Below, piece by piece: positions 48,293 to 62,863 of a DNA stretch of 64,000 nt (the stretch's first letter is position 1; each line of letters begins with the position of its first letter). The DNA is from Galbula dea (taxonomy: Eukaryota > Chordata > Aves > Piciformes > Galbulidae), in the NCBI GenBank assembly GCA_013399015.1, contig VWZX01001674.1:372240-436239 (forward strand), read 5' to 3'. The notes beneath the pieces are model-generated. The model saw nothing but the letters and a program-made list of their open reading frames with translations, was not told the origin of the DNA and did not search any database. The position numbers were made by a program, and so were the translations under genes.

Positions 48293-51200
48293 ATTCCTAT
48301 TTATTCCTTGTTTTCTATTTATTACTGAAAATACTACTATACTGTTTTATCTGTGAAAAAAATTTAATTAATCTAGAACTTCTGAATTAGGAACAAAAAA
48401 GCCTCATATATTAATCAAACACTCCCATCTGGCCTTTGGTGGAGAGACAAGCATACTGAGACACACTGTGAACTGTCACCATTGTGAATTAAGGAAACAT
48501 ATAAAACCACAAAAAACCCTCTGCTACGTTCAGAAATTAATCCTTAACTATATGAACATAATTCTTTAAAGGAATAAGTAGAATTTTTAGATGAGGCTTT
48601 AGTGAATAGTAACTCATTTGGAAGTTTAAATGACAACAAACTGACCATTTGTTAGTAAAAGGAATTCGAAGAGAAGTGATGAGTAGAAAGATGTTGCTTT
48701 AAAAGCTATGGGTTTGATTGTTCCTAACTTCTAAATTAAGTACACAGGTAGTTGAAAATATAATTTTATATTTATTCATAGATTGAAGATTCAAAATGTA
48801 AGAAATGCCTTGTACAAAGCTAAATAGTTGAATCCTTGCATTAAGAAACTCCTGAACACATTAATTATTAGGGTGCTAAATTCTTCTATGCTACTGAGCT
48901 GAACCATTTGCAGATCTTCCCAGAAGATACCTCAGGAAGTGTCAAATGGCAGTTCTAGTAAGAACCTGTTGCTGGTAACCAAGATTTAATAGATATTGAG
49001 CAGCAGATGAGTTGGTGTAACAGTAAGAGAATGTATCTTTGCAATGGCTGAAATAGACCTTGAGTACTGTAGTGCAATACAGCCAGCCAAGCTGAAAGAG
49101 ATAAGGAATGCTTCTTAGTAGCACACAGCAGTTACTGAAGTAATTGTATGCCCAGAACAGCTTCTATCCAAAACCAAAGGAGCACTATGGGGGTTCTGTT
49201 TTGACATCTTGAGGTTTACTGAAGCAGTGTCCAATATCAGACCACAATTCACTACAGAAGAATGCCAACCACTTGCAAAGCTCAATAGGAGGAAATATGC
49301 ACAGACTTTGTTACCCTACCTTAAAAGCAGCAGAGACAGCACTTAAAAATAAATGCCGAGTCTGAAGAAACAAAATGATCCTGCTTTATTGCCTGATAAA
49401 CACTATATCATATAAAAATGTCTTCAAAATTCCTGAAGCTGGAGATCTTACTCAGATCTTCTTTCCTCAAATCTATTTTTTCTTCCTTCTTGACTATGTT
49501 TTTAGTGAAGAGATGAAAAGCCCAATGTGTTGAAGCTCATCTGAAACTCACAAGATGCATATCTGCATGTACTTTACCCTCAAGAGAAGGGGGGAAACCC
49601 AGAACAGTTGATAACCAAATGTAATTGGGAATTGTTCTCTTACTGAAGAACTGAAAAAATTTCAGGTTTGGGTATCACAGAATCAATTGGGAGCAAAGCA
49701 GCAACAAGGAGATAGACTTGGGTAATGAATGCCTTTCAGTGTAACTTTCAAACAAACAATGGTACACAGCTGGCAACCGAAATGAACTGAGTGTTCCAAA
49801 GTGACTGGAAATGTGAAGCAGATGGGATAGTATGTGGTTAAATTGGGTGAGAAAAGGTTAGTCAAAATACCTTCTCAGATGGGATAAAATGAATTCTAAG
49901 TTCCTCCTTATATATTTATAACATCCAAGGTTCTTTCCTATCTTTGCGGAAATCTATAAAATTTAACATGTTAGTGCTCTGAATATTAAATAACAAGCCT
50001 CAAAATTCATGACAGGGTTTAAGGCACTGATGATCTATGCATAAAACAATCTCAATTTTGGATTAGGTGATATTAGCCCCTACTCTTTGTGTAGCTCCTC
50101 CCTGTTAAAATCGGTAATATAAATAAATAAAAATATATAAAGCTGATCAAAACATTTCAACTACATTTAATGTTTTGCTTGGGAAGGAAGAATAATTTTT
50201 ATGGTTAGGAACTGTGAAGGGAATCAGATATTTGTAGTCTACACAGGAACACACAGGCTGCTAACTCAAAACTGGAAAACTTCATGAAAAAATATTCTCT
50301 GCATCACAGAATCCCCTTCTAGGATTATGTTTTTATTTGTGATAGTAGTTACTACACAGTACTTCAGAAGATTACTTCTGTTATATGTTTTCACATTATA
50401 TGATAGCTTGCATTCATCAGTAGTAGGATTACTGTTGCATAGCTAAACGACCCTCTTGGCTTAAAGATTTCTTCCTCAAATGCTCTTCAGCTCCTGATGA
50501 AGAACCACATGAAGAGAACTGAGGTGATGAATAGATGAGCCAAAAGGCTACACAGCTCTGGGACCCAGATTCTTTGCTGTTATCCAGTGTCATAGCTCTA
50601 GAGGGAGTTTCCTACTTGAATTCAGAGGACTCAAAACTTCACTCATGGAGATCACTGAAATACAGTCTCACCGGAAAATTATGATGCTTGAGACCTTACA
50701 GTGCATTTTAGCATTCTGCTACGATTGTAATCTGGGCTGCTAGCATAGTTTATAGGTTTGTATTCTTCAATATGGCAAACATTTTGGTGTTATGCAGTAC
50801 ATTTGTCACTGCATTTATTTCTATGTGGTTTATTTCCTTCTCGTCTCTTCTGTCTATTGTATCAATTATTTAAAGAGGTATAATACATATATCTTTGAAG
50901 AGAGAAATAGTAGATGAATGTTTGTACTAAAAAGTGTGAATTTATATAAGATATCTGATTATACTGACTGTAAAATTAAATATAAGATTGGATGACAAAG
51001 ATTTACCATTTCAATTTTTAAACTGTTACTGCCTCCAAACATTCTTTCAGTAATTTACATATCTCTAACACTGGCAAAAGCCCCGCTTCCTTAAGATAAA
51101 CCTCTTTGGGATTTACAAACAGAACAGATCTAAGCAGTTGCAAAATGAGATCTCATTTGCTGTGATTTGAAACTAAGAAAAAATATGTTTAAAATAATAA

Positions 51201-51720
51201 TACATAATAGCAATAGTAATAGTAACAATAATGCTAATGCTAATAAGCTTAATCAAAAGTATTTTTTTACATTTCAGTGGAATATATACATTCCAATAAG
51301 AAGTCATGATGTGCTTAATTAGGCAATACTTGAACACAGCATGAAAATATCTGAACACAATAGGACAGAATTCAATTTTCACAAACATCCAAAGTCAAGA
51401 TCAACTAAACCTGGACAGTTGAATATAATAGGGCTAAGATGTCTTTTAAGGATGAGAGCCTTCTGCTTATTTGCTCTCTATTGCTGGATATTTCTAAGTT
51501 CTACATGGCTACTAGTTTTTAACCAGGAGAGGCCTTTCCCTTCCTTTACTTCCACATTTAGAAGTGCAGCAACTGCAGCAGCACTGCTTTGTAGCACAGG
51601 CTTTGTAGCTTGAACTTTAAAACAATGTAGATGAGCATTTATTTTCCTTGCAACTTGATTTCATAGGTACTTTCTGAACACATTTCTGATGTGTAAAAAT
51701 AACTCTGGAAGGATTAACCT
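48293..51720. other. Unique DNA, no gene seen
   Basis: Scanned on both strands: chance frames only and no repeat family recognised. Confidence 0.5.
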
Positions 51721-52340
51721 ATCACAGAGACACACACAAATTAGACAGCAACAGCTACCCAAAATGTAGATTTATTGCGAACAAAACTACTTGGCACCTC
51801 TTTCCACAAAGTTAAATCACAAGTTTGGATGTCAGCTGGCAATATACTACTACACAACCAATTCTTAAGCTTTAAATAATATTCTTTCTGGAAAGATGAA
51901 TAACAATGTGTGTGTACTGTCTCATAAAGGGAAAAACCTCTCACTCTAGGGTACACAAAATTTGTACTCACCAAAGGAAGGGTGAAGACTCTGTCTACAC
52001 ACAAAAGTATCCTTAAGTGGCATCCCAGCCTAAGAGGAGGGTTCTGTCACAAAGACTAGCTCAAACTGCTTTTTTACCCTAGTCGAGGGTGCTCTGGTCA
52101 GTTTCAGAAACAAAACCACAACAAAAAGCCCAAACAGAGGAGCACAACTTCACGGTGGGTTCCTGGTTCAGTTCTCATTAGGCCTCTGACAAAATTCTGG
52201 CTCAGTTGCCACAAGGCACCAAGCTGATGCTTACTAAGCTTCTGGTAGGCCACACCCGTTTCTGTTAAGGTTTCTTGTCATGCACCTGTCACATAATCTA
52301 AAACTCGAGTTAGGAGGTTTTCCTTGAAAACAGTGCCCAT
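51721..52340 (-). mobile_element. Possible old LTR-like sequence, minus strand
   Basis: On the minus strand a polyadenylation signal (CAATAAATC, plus-strand 51770-51777) is preceded by an AT-rich TATAA-like stretch and followed by a TGCTGTCTAATTTGTGTGTG tail that recalls avian ERVL-type U5 ends. Upstream (higher coordinates) the composition is more balanced, as in a U3. I could not find matching TG...CA ends or a target duplication, and the family match is from memory only. It may instead be ordinary unique DNA. Confidence 0.25.
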
Positions 52341-54531
52341 CAAATCTTTCTGAGACACGATTCCAGAAATTTGCTTAGGCTCTGGGGTAGTAGAGTTCAG
52401 TTGTCCCATCCAGCAAAGGTATAGAAGTGACATTTCTCCAGCTTATGCAAGTGTTCTAAAACAACAACAAGAAACAAATCAGTTAACTTACATTAAGACA
52501 CACTCAATTTTTCTTTTGAAACCACTCTAACATACTTCTCACTCCCACTACTGGAAAACTAGGCATTAGAAATAGTGACATAATAAAATAGTCGTGGTTT
52601 TGGTTTAGGGCACACACCCAGAAGAGGGAAAATCTGAATTCTGTTCTATGTGCTGAGTATTGTTTATGCTTTTTCAAGAAAAAATGTATTTGACACAATG
52701 CATAAGTATCCTGAACTGAGAAAGGAGTGCAGGCCTCTCCTTCCATGTACCCCCATTAATGTAGAGGAATATGCTCTCAAGTGATAATACTGTGTTGTAT
52801 TATCAGCCTTAAAATCTCGGCTTAATTTTTGCACTGTAACTCACCTTTGACTGAAATGGGGGATAACTTGATTATGCTCACCAACCAGAGAAGAAAGCAC
52901 ACTGTTGCTCTTTTTAGCCACAGCCTTCCTAAGTGGACACAAGCATCTGAATCTCCGGCTTCCAGATCTCTTAAAAAAGCTTTAAACCCCAGATGACTGT
53001 GGTAGGAATTGGGTTCCTGAATTACAGGTCCATCTAAGTACTAAGCAATGTTTCTAATTTGGATACTTGTGCTTAAAAATCTCATTTCCATGCAAAGGCT
53101 TCAAACTGTTCTATGAAATATCAGAGATATCTTCCCCTTGGGGCAATAATTAAAAAAAGGATACAGAGACCAATGTGTCAAATTACTAAGGTGGACCGAT
53201 AAAAAAATTAGTAGGCATGGGATTGAGATTAATAGGGAACATTAAAAATTAATTTATTTATCAGAAAAGTTTTGTTTTATTTTTAATTTTTCCTTTCAGA
53301 TTCATCTGTCTGGAAAACTGAACATTTTGGATTTCCTCTGTAAGTGAATAGAACACTACTGAGCTCTTGAAGAGCTGTGGCTTCTGGAAGGGTGTAAGTC
53401 TGGTAGACCAGCTGCCAGAAAGCAGGCTCAACAGAGTTGAGTTGGCAAATAATCACACAAAGTTTGAAAATGTAATCAGAAGTGACTTATCTCTGTGTAA
53501 CTCCTTTAATTTGATGAATTAGCAAAGTCCAGAGACCCCCAGTGTACCTAGTCATTTGCTTGTCAACCGCACTCTGCATAGACAAGTGATTCTGTGATGA
53601 GTAGTTCCTGAGAACACTACATAAAAGAGAAAATCAGCTCATTGTATGTACTTACTATGTACCTGAAAAAGTATGTTGTTCTTCACATGGGATATGGAAA
53701 CAGAAACCTCCTGGCCAGAACCAGGCTCTAACCACAGTTTTTACAACTAGGACCACACACTTTCATTGGTTGGTGTGAATGTGTCAAGTAAAAAATGAAG
53801 TCTCTTAGACAGACAGTACATCTGGCTTGTATCTTTCTCACTACCTCACTCAGGAAGGAATATGGTTATTTTTAAATCTAAGGTCCTTATGTGGAGCCAA
53901 ATAAACGTAATTCTCCAGTTGGTTCAAAGATGATAATAAAATATTTTAAATTATTTTAAATTTTAAATTGTATAGACTTATTTATCATCTGCTAAATCCT
54001 CTCCCCAAAAGAATCAAAGGCCTCACTTGTTCTTCAAGCACTCATTATAGCCTCAGTCATCCTAAAAGAGCTTCTGTAAAAAACAACCCCAAAACATTTG
54101 ATTTTGTATTCTGGTACATTTTCACATACCAGACTACAGATAGCAAATTACAAATATTCCTCATGATCATCTCATGAACACGTTATGATGCCTAATACCT
54201 TAATCAGTTCGGACTTCTGAAGCAGCAGAAGATTCAAACGGGTGATAGTATTCCCACCATTATAATATAGCTAAATTGTGGCTAGGAAGAGGAGACCAAA
54301 ACTGCCTGTTGTTTGGTTGTCCAGCTCTTTCTGGAACCACAATTACCAGGATTTTTTTGAAGGTTTTAGCAATCAAGTCACTCATTCCCTGGTCCTACAG
54401 ATTCTACAGATGCTACTTCCTCTCTGAATCAACTCCACATGACTGATTTGCAGCTCATTAGATGTTGTGTGATTTATTTGGATATATGTTTATACACTTT
54501 TGCCAGTCTATTTTAAGAATGACACTAAATT
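52341..54531. other. Unique DNA, no gene seen
   Basis: No gene or repeat recognised. Some short AT repeats (ATTTTAAATT units) lie near 53940-53970. Confidence 0.5.
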
Positions 54532-54550
54532 AAAAAAAAAAAAAAAAAAA
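54532..54550. repeat. Poly(A) run of 19
   Basis: An uninterrupted run of 19 A. The preceding 200 bases show no processed pseudogene or SINE body that I recognise, so it is annotated as a simple repeat. Confidence 0.9.
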
Positions 54551-57500
54551 GTCACGTATAGTCTTCTTGTTTTAACAGGTAAAAGGGTTTCCTTCTAGAA
54601 TATTTTGTGCATTTGCAAAATAAGGCTTGGTCAATACTTTGAATGACTGAAACATCTATTGTTTTGACTGGTTAGTTTAAGAACATTTTAGAGGATACTA
54701 GTACTTAAGTATGGAAAGTTGTGATTCAATAACTCTCTATGTCTTGACCATTTTGGTTAGTGTTCTGCTTTTCATCTAGTCTCAACAATGTTATTAACTT
54801 TAGCAGGTATAATAGAGAGACCTCTTAGTATACTAAAGATCTTTAAATATCATTTTAGCAAAGTAAACCCAGACAATTATGTTCATATTATTTAAATGGT
54901 TGTAACATTTAATATGAGTCTGGATCTGTCCAGATGGGATTCTCAAATAAAAACCAGATGAAAGCAAAATGCAATGCAAGAATTGGAAGCTCATGGCAAA
55001 AACGGGAGTCCAAAGCTCAGAGCTCTATTTGTGACTTTTCTTGTAGGGGAAGTATGTCTCTGCTAACTTTGCCACTGTTTAAAATCTCCAAATCAGAGGC
55101 ATGTAAATGTTTAAATTTTTGTTTATCCTCTGTTTATCTGAGATGAGATCTGTGGTAGTTCACCTGTTTAGTGGTATACAGATTTACAGTATATATTGTA
55201 AATGTCATTAACTTGTCATTAAATAATGAAATACATTTGCTTCAAACCTATCTGATGCTGGTTATCAAAATTTGTTCCTCAGCTTTTCCAAAATATTTTT
55301 ATTCCCTTCTTCACTTTCTGCTCGTTGTGGAATTATTGATCATGTATATATTAAATTATTCTTTTCAGGTAAATCAGAAGACTAGGACTTTTATTTTCAT
55401 GCTGCATTAGTGGTCACAGTTATTTAAGTGAAAACAGATAAAATCTTTTGGGGAAAGTAGAGAAAAAAACGATGAGGCTTTGTAACTGCAGGAAAACAGT
55501 TAAGGGTTTGATTTTTTTCTTTGTTTGAATATGCTATTCATTTCTGAGATCCTAGCAATCAGATCCTGAGTCAAAGGTAAACCCCTTTCTTCTACACTGA
55601 TTGTGCACAGCGTACATAAATTCAGACTGAAGGAGCAAGTGGAGGTTTTATTCTTCTCATCCAAATCCCTCTCCCATCTGTTATTAATCCTGAACTCCCA
55701 CCCCCTGTTATACTGTTTTGGCCCCAGGCCAGGATGAACCTTTTTGTACCCTTCCTTACTCTCTCCCCTTACTCCCTCTCCTGTTGTGATTATAAGCCCT
55801 GCAGTATTGTGCACTGAACTCTCAAAGCTCAGTAATGGAAGGCAAATCCTTGTCTTACAGAGAAGCAGCTGGTTTTCCCATGCACAGGTTTCTTACTTAA
55901 AATCATATATGAGCTTTTTTTCACATAAATAGTTGCTGTCACCTACCGTGTTCTGACACTGTTACAAGAGAAGGACTTTCACTGAGAACATCTAGGCGAG
56001 CACCAGAAATAAACAATTTTTTTTTTAAATGCATCAATGTGCTATAGGGTGAGATCCTTGGTTTGCTTCTGATCCTGTGAATGATGTATGATGAGCCTGG
56101 AAAGAGTTCATACACGGAAGATTTCGGTGATTGTTTGGCCTGATTTAAAGAGGGAAATATGGACATTGTAGTCTGCATAAATGAGACACCTGCTTTAGTC
56201 ATTGTGATTATTCTTACACATCAACAAAATGGTAAACAGTACACTGAAAAGCTCTGTATAAGTTCTGAGAGAGTCTAAGTGTGAGTTCTTAAAAGAATAA
56301 TAACTTTTTATTATCAAACCCTGTGAATCCCATGGATATCTGAATGCTTTCCATTTAAGAAAATCCCAAACTGGATTTTTCTGAAGATTCCTGGCAAAAA
56401 AGAAGGAAATATTTCTAAGGCAAGTTGGTTTTTCAGTGAAAATCTGCTTGATGCTGCTCAGAGATTTGGAATGTGAAACGAAGTGATAGAGGAAAAGGTT
56501 AGATATGAGAATGTGCATGGAATGCTCAGAAAGACATAATGCAATTCGTTACATGGATCACTCTGACACATTTATGGTCTACTTATACGTGAACATCTAT
56601 CATACCAGATCTTTTCCAAATCTCTGCATTCTCTTGTGGATACAAATTTCACATAGATACCTCTTGTGTTGATTTCCCTCTCATAAAGCACAAATACCTT
56701 ACTCTTTTAAATCTACATCTCTTTTATAGTCACTACTATAAATGACTAGGCAGTATCAAATGAGAAGCTATACTGGCTAAATGAATTATTAGCACATTGT
56801 CCTACTGTCTTCCTCAAACCCATACTGTTCTATGGTCAGAGGTAACCTGTAAAATATTTTCAGTCTTTCCCTGCTTGTAAAGCATGTTTTAGATAAAATA
56901 ACAAAAATCAGTATTGATAGCAATATTTTCCTGTTACTGATGTGGGACGGAATACCAGCAGTAAGTCCCTGGAAAGGATCCCATTTGCTTTATGATAGAT
57001 CTAGATTTAACTAAAGAGAATTCCAGTCCAGGATAAGCCAAAAGTTTAAGCCTCATTCCTCTGCTGTCTGGGCAGGCTTTTCCACTCTGCAGCCTACAGT
57101 GATGAAGAGAGTCTTTGTCAAGCCAGCTGGCTCTGCCTGGAAGCCTGCTTGTGCTGCTAAAGGAAAGTATGTCTCAAAGGGATACTAGTCTTTTCACTCT
57201 TGACCATTTTTTTTTCTTCAGGATTTAAGCGTGTTTACATATCCTTGTCCAACTGCTGATTCTGTATCCTTGCTGGTTTTCTCATCTCTACCTCATAGAT
57301 TCTGCTCATATTTATAGCTTGCGGACAACAACATCATCAAGCCTCATACTCTGGGCATTCCTTGGCAGAGCTTTTCTGACAGGTGACTTTTCTATTAGGG
57401 ATTTTTTCTTCATTTTGGCTCCACTTCTAATCTCTCCACACAGTCTGTCTGGATGTTAGGACTGCACTTCAGACAGACTCAAGGAAAATCTCCAGATTTG

Positions 57501-58057
57501 TGCTCTTTACTTCTCAGTGAGATATTTGTAAACATAATAATGTTTTCTAATGTAAACTCCTAGTAAAGTTCACACATTTCTTTAGTGAGAGTGAAGAGAA
57601 ATGTTAAGTGGAATATAATGTGAATACATGTGTGAGGGATTAGAGAGGAACTAAATCTTGAAGTGAATTTGTGTTTTTATATTACAAGGAGACTCAAAAA
57701 TTGGATTCTAGTCAGTTCCAAAATCAGCACTTCATTTCTTTTTAAAAAGTCCAATATGTGGAAAAATGAAAGATTTGGAGTTCTGGTGCTTGCAAGAATT
57801 TGTGATGGAACTGAAAGTCTTTTTGATTCTTTTACTGCCTCAAACCATAAGGGTTTGGAGTTTAATTTACTGGGTCAAATGCACTGCTGAAATCAGTTTT
57901 GTCTTAACATAAAAAACAAATCCTTAGCTAGACAGCCTCACAAAATGCAATGTTCTAAAGATTTTTACTAGTTCACAGAAGTAAACAGCTTTAAACAGAA
58001 TTCTTACACCACTTGGGTACAAAACTGGCATTTTTTGGTTCAAATTTTGCCTGATGT
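54551..58057. other. Unique DNA, no gene seen
   Basis: No recognised repeat family. The open frames of about 100 codons at 55500-55814 and 56195-56518 (both minus) have no domain or splice context. Confidence 0.5.
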
Positions 58058-58190
58058 AGTTCAAGAAGTGCTTGGACATCGCTCTCAGGCATATGGTGTG
58101 ATTCTTGGGGTGTCCTGCACAGGGTAGAAAGTTGGACTAGATGATCCTTGTGGGTCCATTCCAGCTTGAAATATTCTATAATTCTATGAT
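58058..58190 (+). mobile_element. CR1 LINE 3' end, plus strand, short
   Basis: Plus strand: TTCAAGAAGTGCTTGGACAT, CTCAGGCATATGGTGTGATT, TTGGACTAGATGATCCTTGT, TCCATTCCAGCTTGAAATAT and the terminal ATTCTATAATTCTATGAT. This is the 3' end of the CR1 type whose tail reads GATCCTTGTGGGTCC, different from the other copies in the window. It is 5'-truncated and non-coding. Confidence 0.9.
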
Positions 58191-61100
58191 TATTATTTTC
58201 TTCTGTGGGAAAACTAGAAACTGACAGATTCAATAAGAGAAGAGAATGAATCTTTGATATATCATCACTTTCTTAGAGGAAAAAACCTAAAACCATTTTG
58301 TTGCGGAATTCCTGACTACACAACCTTCTAAAAGTAAACAGTAATTATAAAACACTGAAAGAATGTGGTCCTCATAGACTAGGTTATAAGATAGACCACA
58401 AGGGTGGAATACAGTATGAGAACAACTGCATGCTCATTGTATGATCTTATGTGAAAACAATGTAGTTCTATTTGTCTTATTCAGAGTAAGTATGTCGGTT
58501 CTATGGTAATTTATGAACACAATACATAACCCAGTTATTGAGATATTTGTCATATGAATATATTGGTTGAATTTAATAAGGGATAAGCAGTATGTGAAAA
58601 CAAACCATTAGCTTGTGAATGCTTTTGGGCAGGAATAAGATGACGGCTGAGTTATTGTCATGAAGGTTTTGCTGCTTGCTTTCAGCTGTCTAAAAAGCTT
58701 CTTTCCCCTTTCAGAATGAAGCAGCAGTGAACCAGAAGAGGTAAAGAGCTACAGCACTTGCAAAAGAGGATACTTCACAGATATGTGATCACATGGATAA
58801 AAACATTTTTTTTGTTATCAGAAAGTGCCAGAACTGCCTGGTCTATGTCTAAGAGATGGTATATTGTAGCTATGACAAATGTGTGGAAGATTTGGGTTTT
58901 TTTAATAAATTCTGTGTTCTTTCATTAAAAATGAAGCAATATTTTGATTTAAGAAAGCTGTCTTGGCAATTAATTCTCTAGTCACAGACTACTTGAGGGA
59001 AGAACTGCCAAAAAAATTGCTTTTATTGGTAAGCAATAAAGATATACATAATACTGTGGCCAAGAGCCTGTTCTAAAAGTGAGAAAGTCATGTCATTGTT
59101 CCCCAGGAGAGGTTAAAGCATTTTTGGATAAGGACCAAAGGAATGAGAATGATACAATTATCCTTGTAATTCTGAAAGAAGTGTTACTTAATTTGGGGGG
59201 AAAAAAGTACTACTAAACAGTAATTTAAATCAAGTAATCACTGAGAATCTGAAGCAAACCTCAATTAAATGTCAAAATAGCCCAGATATTTTATTCTCAG
59301 AATCTCCAGTCTGACTCAGCTACAAGTCAGGAAAAAGGTTAATGATTTTTTCCAATCCACCTTTGTAGAGTCAAAAAGTGTAATTTGCCTCCTTAGTTTT
59401 AATCAAATGGAAGCCATATTACAATTGAAAAGCTCACTCAAAAAACTGAAACCAGTTTAGTCATCTTCTACATGTTAATTCACCTACAACATACTGTATG
59501 TCCTATTTATTGTACCTTAGCACTCCTCTTAGCTACTGCTAATTGTTTAAGAGTTGTAATATACTGTTTTATATAAATTTTTCTACTTACACTGTACTGC
59601 TATTTCATAAAGAGAATTGCTATAATTTTCAAAATCACTGTCTGGATGCTGCTTCTAATTCATTCAAGTGCAACTGAAGTCACAATTTAGCTATACTTAC
59701 ACTTGACGTGTAATATGACATGGCAGATTAAAGTCCCCCATCTAAATGTTATTTATTTTTAGTAAATGACTGCTCCAGCTCATAAGGTAATTGTTACTGT
59801 AATGATAGGAGCACTGCAGAAATTCTCTGCCATAGTTCATTTAATTTGCATTTTAATATACTAAATCTTCTTTCCATTAATAGTGCTGATACAGGAGTTT
59901 GACAGACAAAATAAAAATGTGGGTGTGTTTGTAGATACATTCTGAAATCCACTGTGGCATATAAAAGCAAACAAGAATCCTCTCTTTGGAACCATTATCC
60001 AAATGCCTTTCCACTTCTTTTCTGTGTAAGGTGAAGGCTGTGCAGATGGTTTGGTGTTAATCAGTCAACGGAATGATTCAGAGACAGGAAGATAAAGCCC
60101 ATGCTACTTGAAAATCCAACTCCTTCTTTTTGCAGTGTACTGCAGGAATTTACTACCTGGAATACTTGATATCATAGAATTTTAACAACTTAGTCTAATA
60201 AGATGCCATGTTTTCCCATTAAGCAGATAGCTTTGCTTCTTCAAAAGCCCTTTCAGAGAACATTCTTTAACATAGCGATTGTATCTGCATTTTGAAAGAG
60301 ACCTGCAATACAGGTCTTAAAACATCATTGACGGCCTCACATATGTAAACTTTTGTATGTGCCAGCTTTGTATCAAAGAAATCTAATGAAAGCACAAATG
60401 AAAGTGAAGAGATACCAGGAGAAGCCAATAGCTACCTGTATTAGGAGACAAGTTTGAATCCTTTGTGAGAGAGACAATTTCTAAAGAGCCATAATTGGAG
60501 ATGGAAATCAATTTGTCACAGTCTCTTTTTCACTCACACTTTAGTGCCTTTTACCTGTCTTGACAGAATTTATCCAGCAGTTTTCCTGTGTATTTTACAT
60601 AAAATGACTGTATTTTCAAGCTGCAGATGAACAGAGTAATTTTCTGATGACATTTTTATAGGGTTACAAAGGAGCCTCACAAAATGTGTGATGCTCTGCT
60701 TTTAAAGTTTACCTCAATCTTGATGTTATCAGGTTATAATTCAACAGTGACACACCTATATTTCTCATGGGAACTGAGGAACTGAGTAGTAGGGGATTTT
60801 TTTCAAGAATTTCAGACTTTGAATGGGATTATGATGTTTTACAGAAGGCTTTGAGATCCACCCCGAGCAAAAGAACAACTTCCATAATGAGTCTCTTTTC
60901 ATACCAGTCAGGGTTCTGCCACATTTACTTCTTTGAAGTCTTTTACTCTGCAAGTAGTGTCATTAAAAGCAATCAGAGAGGCAACTGGAACCTCAAAAAG
61001 ACAAGGGAAAGCTTGCTGTATTTTTTAGGAAACAAGGCTGAGAATTGAGAAAAACAGAACAGCTGGTTCAGTATTTGCCACCAATCCTATGTGTAATGTA

Positions 61101-62825
61101 TTATTCAGCCTAGCTCTTATTTCTTTATATCATGTGCTTTCTGTAGCTATCTTTCTAAATTTCTTGACCTTGCCACAGTATCTGTCCACTTGATTATTTT
61201 TGAGTATTACTATTGTTTCATAAGGTATTCCTTTAAACTCAGTTTACATATCAAGAACAGAGGCACAGAGAAAGTGGCATGACCTAGGAGAACTATAACT
61301 TGTAGTCGTGGACTGTAAGCAATAAAGGTGGGATGATTTGATTTTTTCTGCCCTTACTTGTGTATCCATTGATATTTGGGATGACTTTGAGTATCCCACA
61401 TAACCTCCATTTGCCACTTTAGAAGGGTCTAGCTCTTCCATAGGTCACGTGGCTGTCCTGTCCAGAAATCCCAATAATATATCATATTTCAGGTATAACA
61501 TATTCTCAAGTGACACTGGGTACCAAGCTGTAACAACTAGATTAAGGCCTAGAAGTCTAACTCTGATTACAGTATCAAAGCACCCAGGATCAATTGGCAG
61601 CTAATCAGTATCATCAATGACATTTAGGATTGCAGTTCATCTTTTCAGATGTGCAAACCTGCAAATCTACCTTAGGATGAGGTAAATGACAGTGAGAACC
61701 ATACTGAACTCACTGACTTGGCCTTCACTGACTACAGTGGAAGCTTGTGCCATGATGGAGACACAGTTAACATGAATGCTGGCCTAAAGACCCTAATTCC
61801 TGATCTTCATCTCTTGGTTGGACTGCACTTAGTTATTTATTACTTTTATTGGTTTCAGTACTCCTACTAAAAAATAAATAGTCCGCTGTAATCAGTGGAA
61901 TTTGGTGTTGTTTCCTTCGGTATCTTTAGCTCAAAAGCTCCTGATTTACTCATCCCCTTTTCAGTGTGAAAAAACCTCTAAGCTTTACCCTTACAGGCGG
62001 GCAGCCTAGCAATGAATCCACTGTTGGATGTGACAGTTAATGAAGGCAAGCTGTCCCTCCATTATCTCAAAGAGTCTGTTTTTGGTTTATATAATCATTG
62101 ATACATATGTGGCTGTGTTTTAGTCAAGAGACAGTATGGACCAGTAGGTAGCTGCTTTCTCACCTCTCTTGGACAAACTAAGAAAATGAAAAATTATTCT
62201 AGATAAGTATTATGGAATTGGAGCTATAAGGAGAAAAAGTGAGAAATAGGTCTTTAAAAGGGTACATGTAAATATAGTGAGAAATCAAGGAAAAACAGTA
62301 GATATTTCTATTAGTCAGAAAGAGATTACGGGGCCTGAAAGGCCAAGTCACTAAGCCATGAAAGACACAATTCCTTTTCATTCCCAAATTTTCTTACCTG
62401 ACATTTGTGAACTTCCTCCAAATGACCCAAGGATCCAATCAGGACCAGAATGTAATGATTCAAAATCCCTCGGAGCTCTACTGTTTTTTTCAGATGAATC
62501 TTCATACATATGAGCAGAAAAATTCTTGATGCTGCTCTTGTGAAGAATTGCCTCATATAAAGTCCTGATAAGGGAGGCAGCATACATTGTAAGTGAAACG
62601 TATCATGATAAGTATACAGCCAATATAATGTGGGATTATGAACCTGATGCAGCATCTTTACTGTCACATGTGATTTGATATTTCTGGATTTTGTCAGCAA
62701 AAGTAAATCATGTGTCTGAAGAACTTGATGTTATTTCTCAGTCATGGAAAGGATATGTGTACAAAAGTGGTTTCAGAGCTGATTTTTTAAGATCTCTTTT
62801 TGTCTCCAAAGGATGACTGAAATAA
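58191..62825. other. Unique DNA, no gene seen
   Basis: No gene or repeat recognised. The 124-codon minus-strand frame at 62326-62700 has no domain signature. Sequence at about 59530-59900 has the non-repetitive, TAAT-rich look of many conserved non-coding elements, which is only an impression. Confidence 0.5.
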
Positions 62826-62863
62826 TTTTTGTTTGTTTGTTTCTTTCTTTCTTTCTTTCTTTT
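62826..62863. repeat. Microsatellite (TTTG)n(TTTC)n
   Basis: Three TTTG-type units pass directly into about five TTTC units, ending in T-rich DNA. It is a compound tetranucleotide microsatellite, probably variable in length. Confidence 0.92.

Noticed and set aside
50307..50330. ATCACAGAATCC resembling a CR1 terminal repeat
   Set aside because: No CR1 sequence follows; a 12-base match alone is expected by chance. The same applies to similar short strings near 41235, 45105 and 49676.
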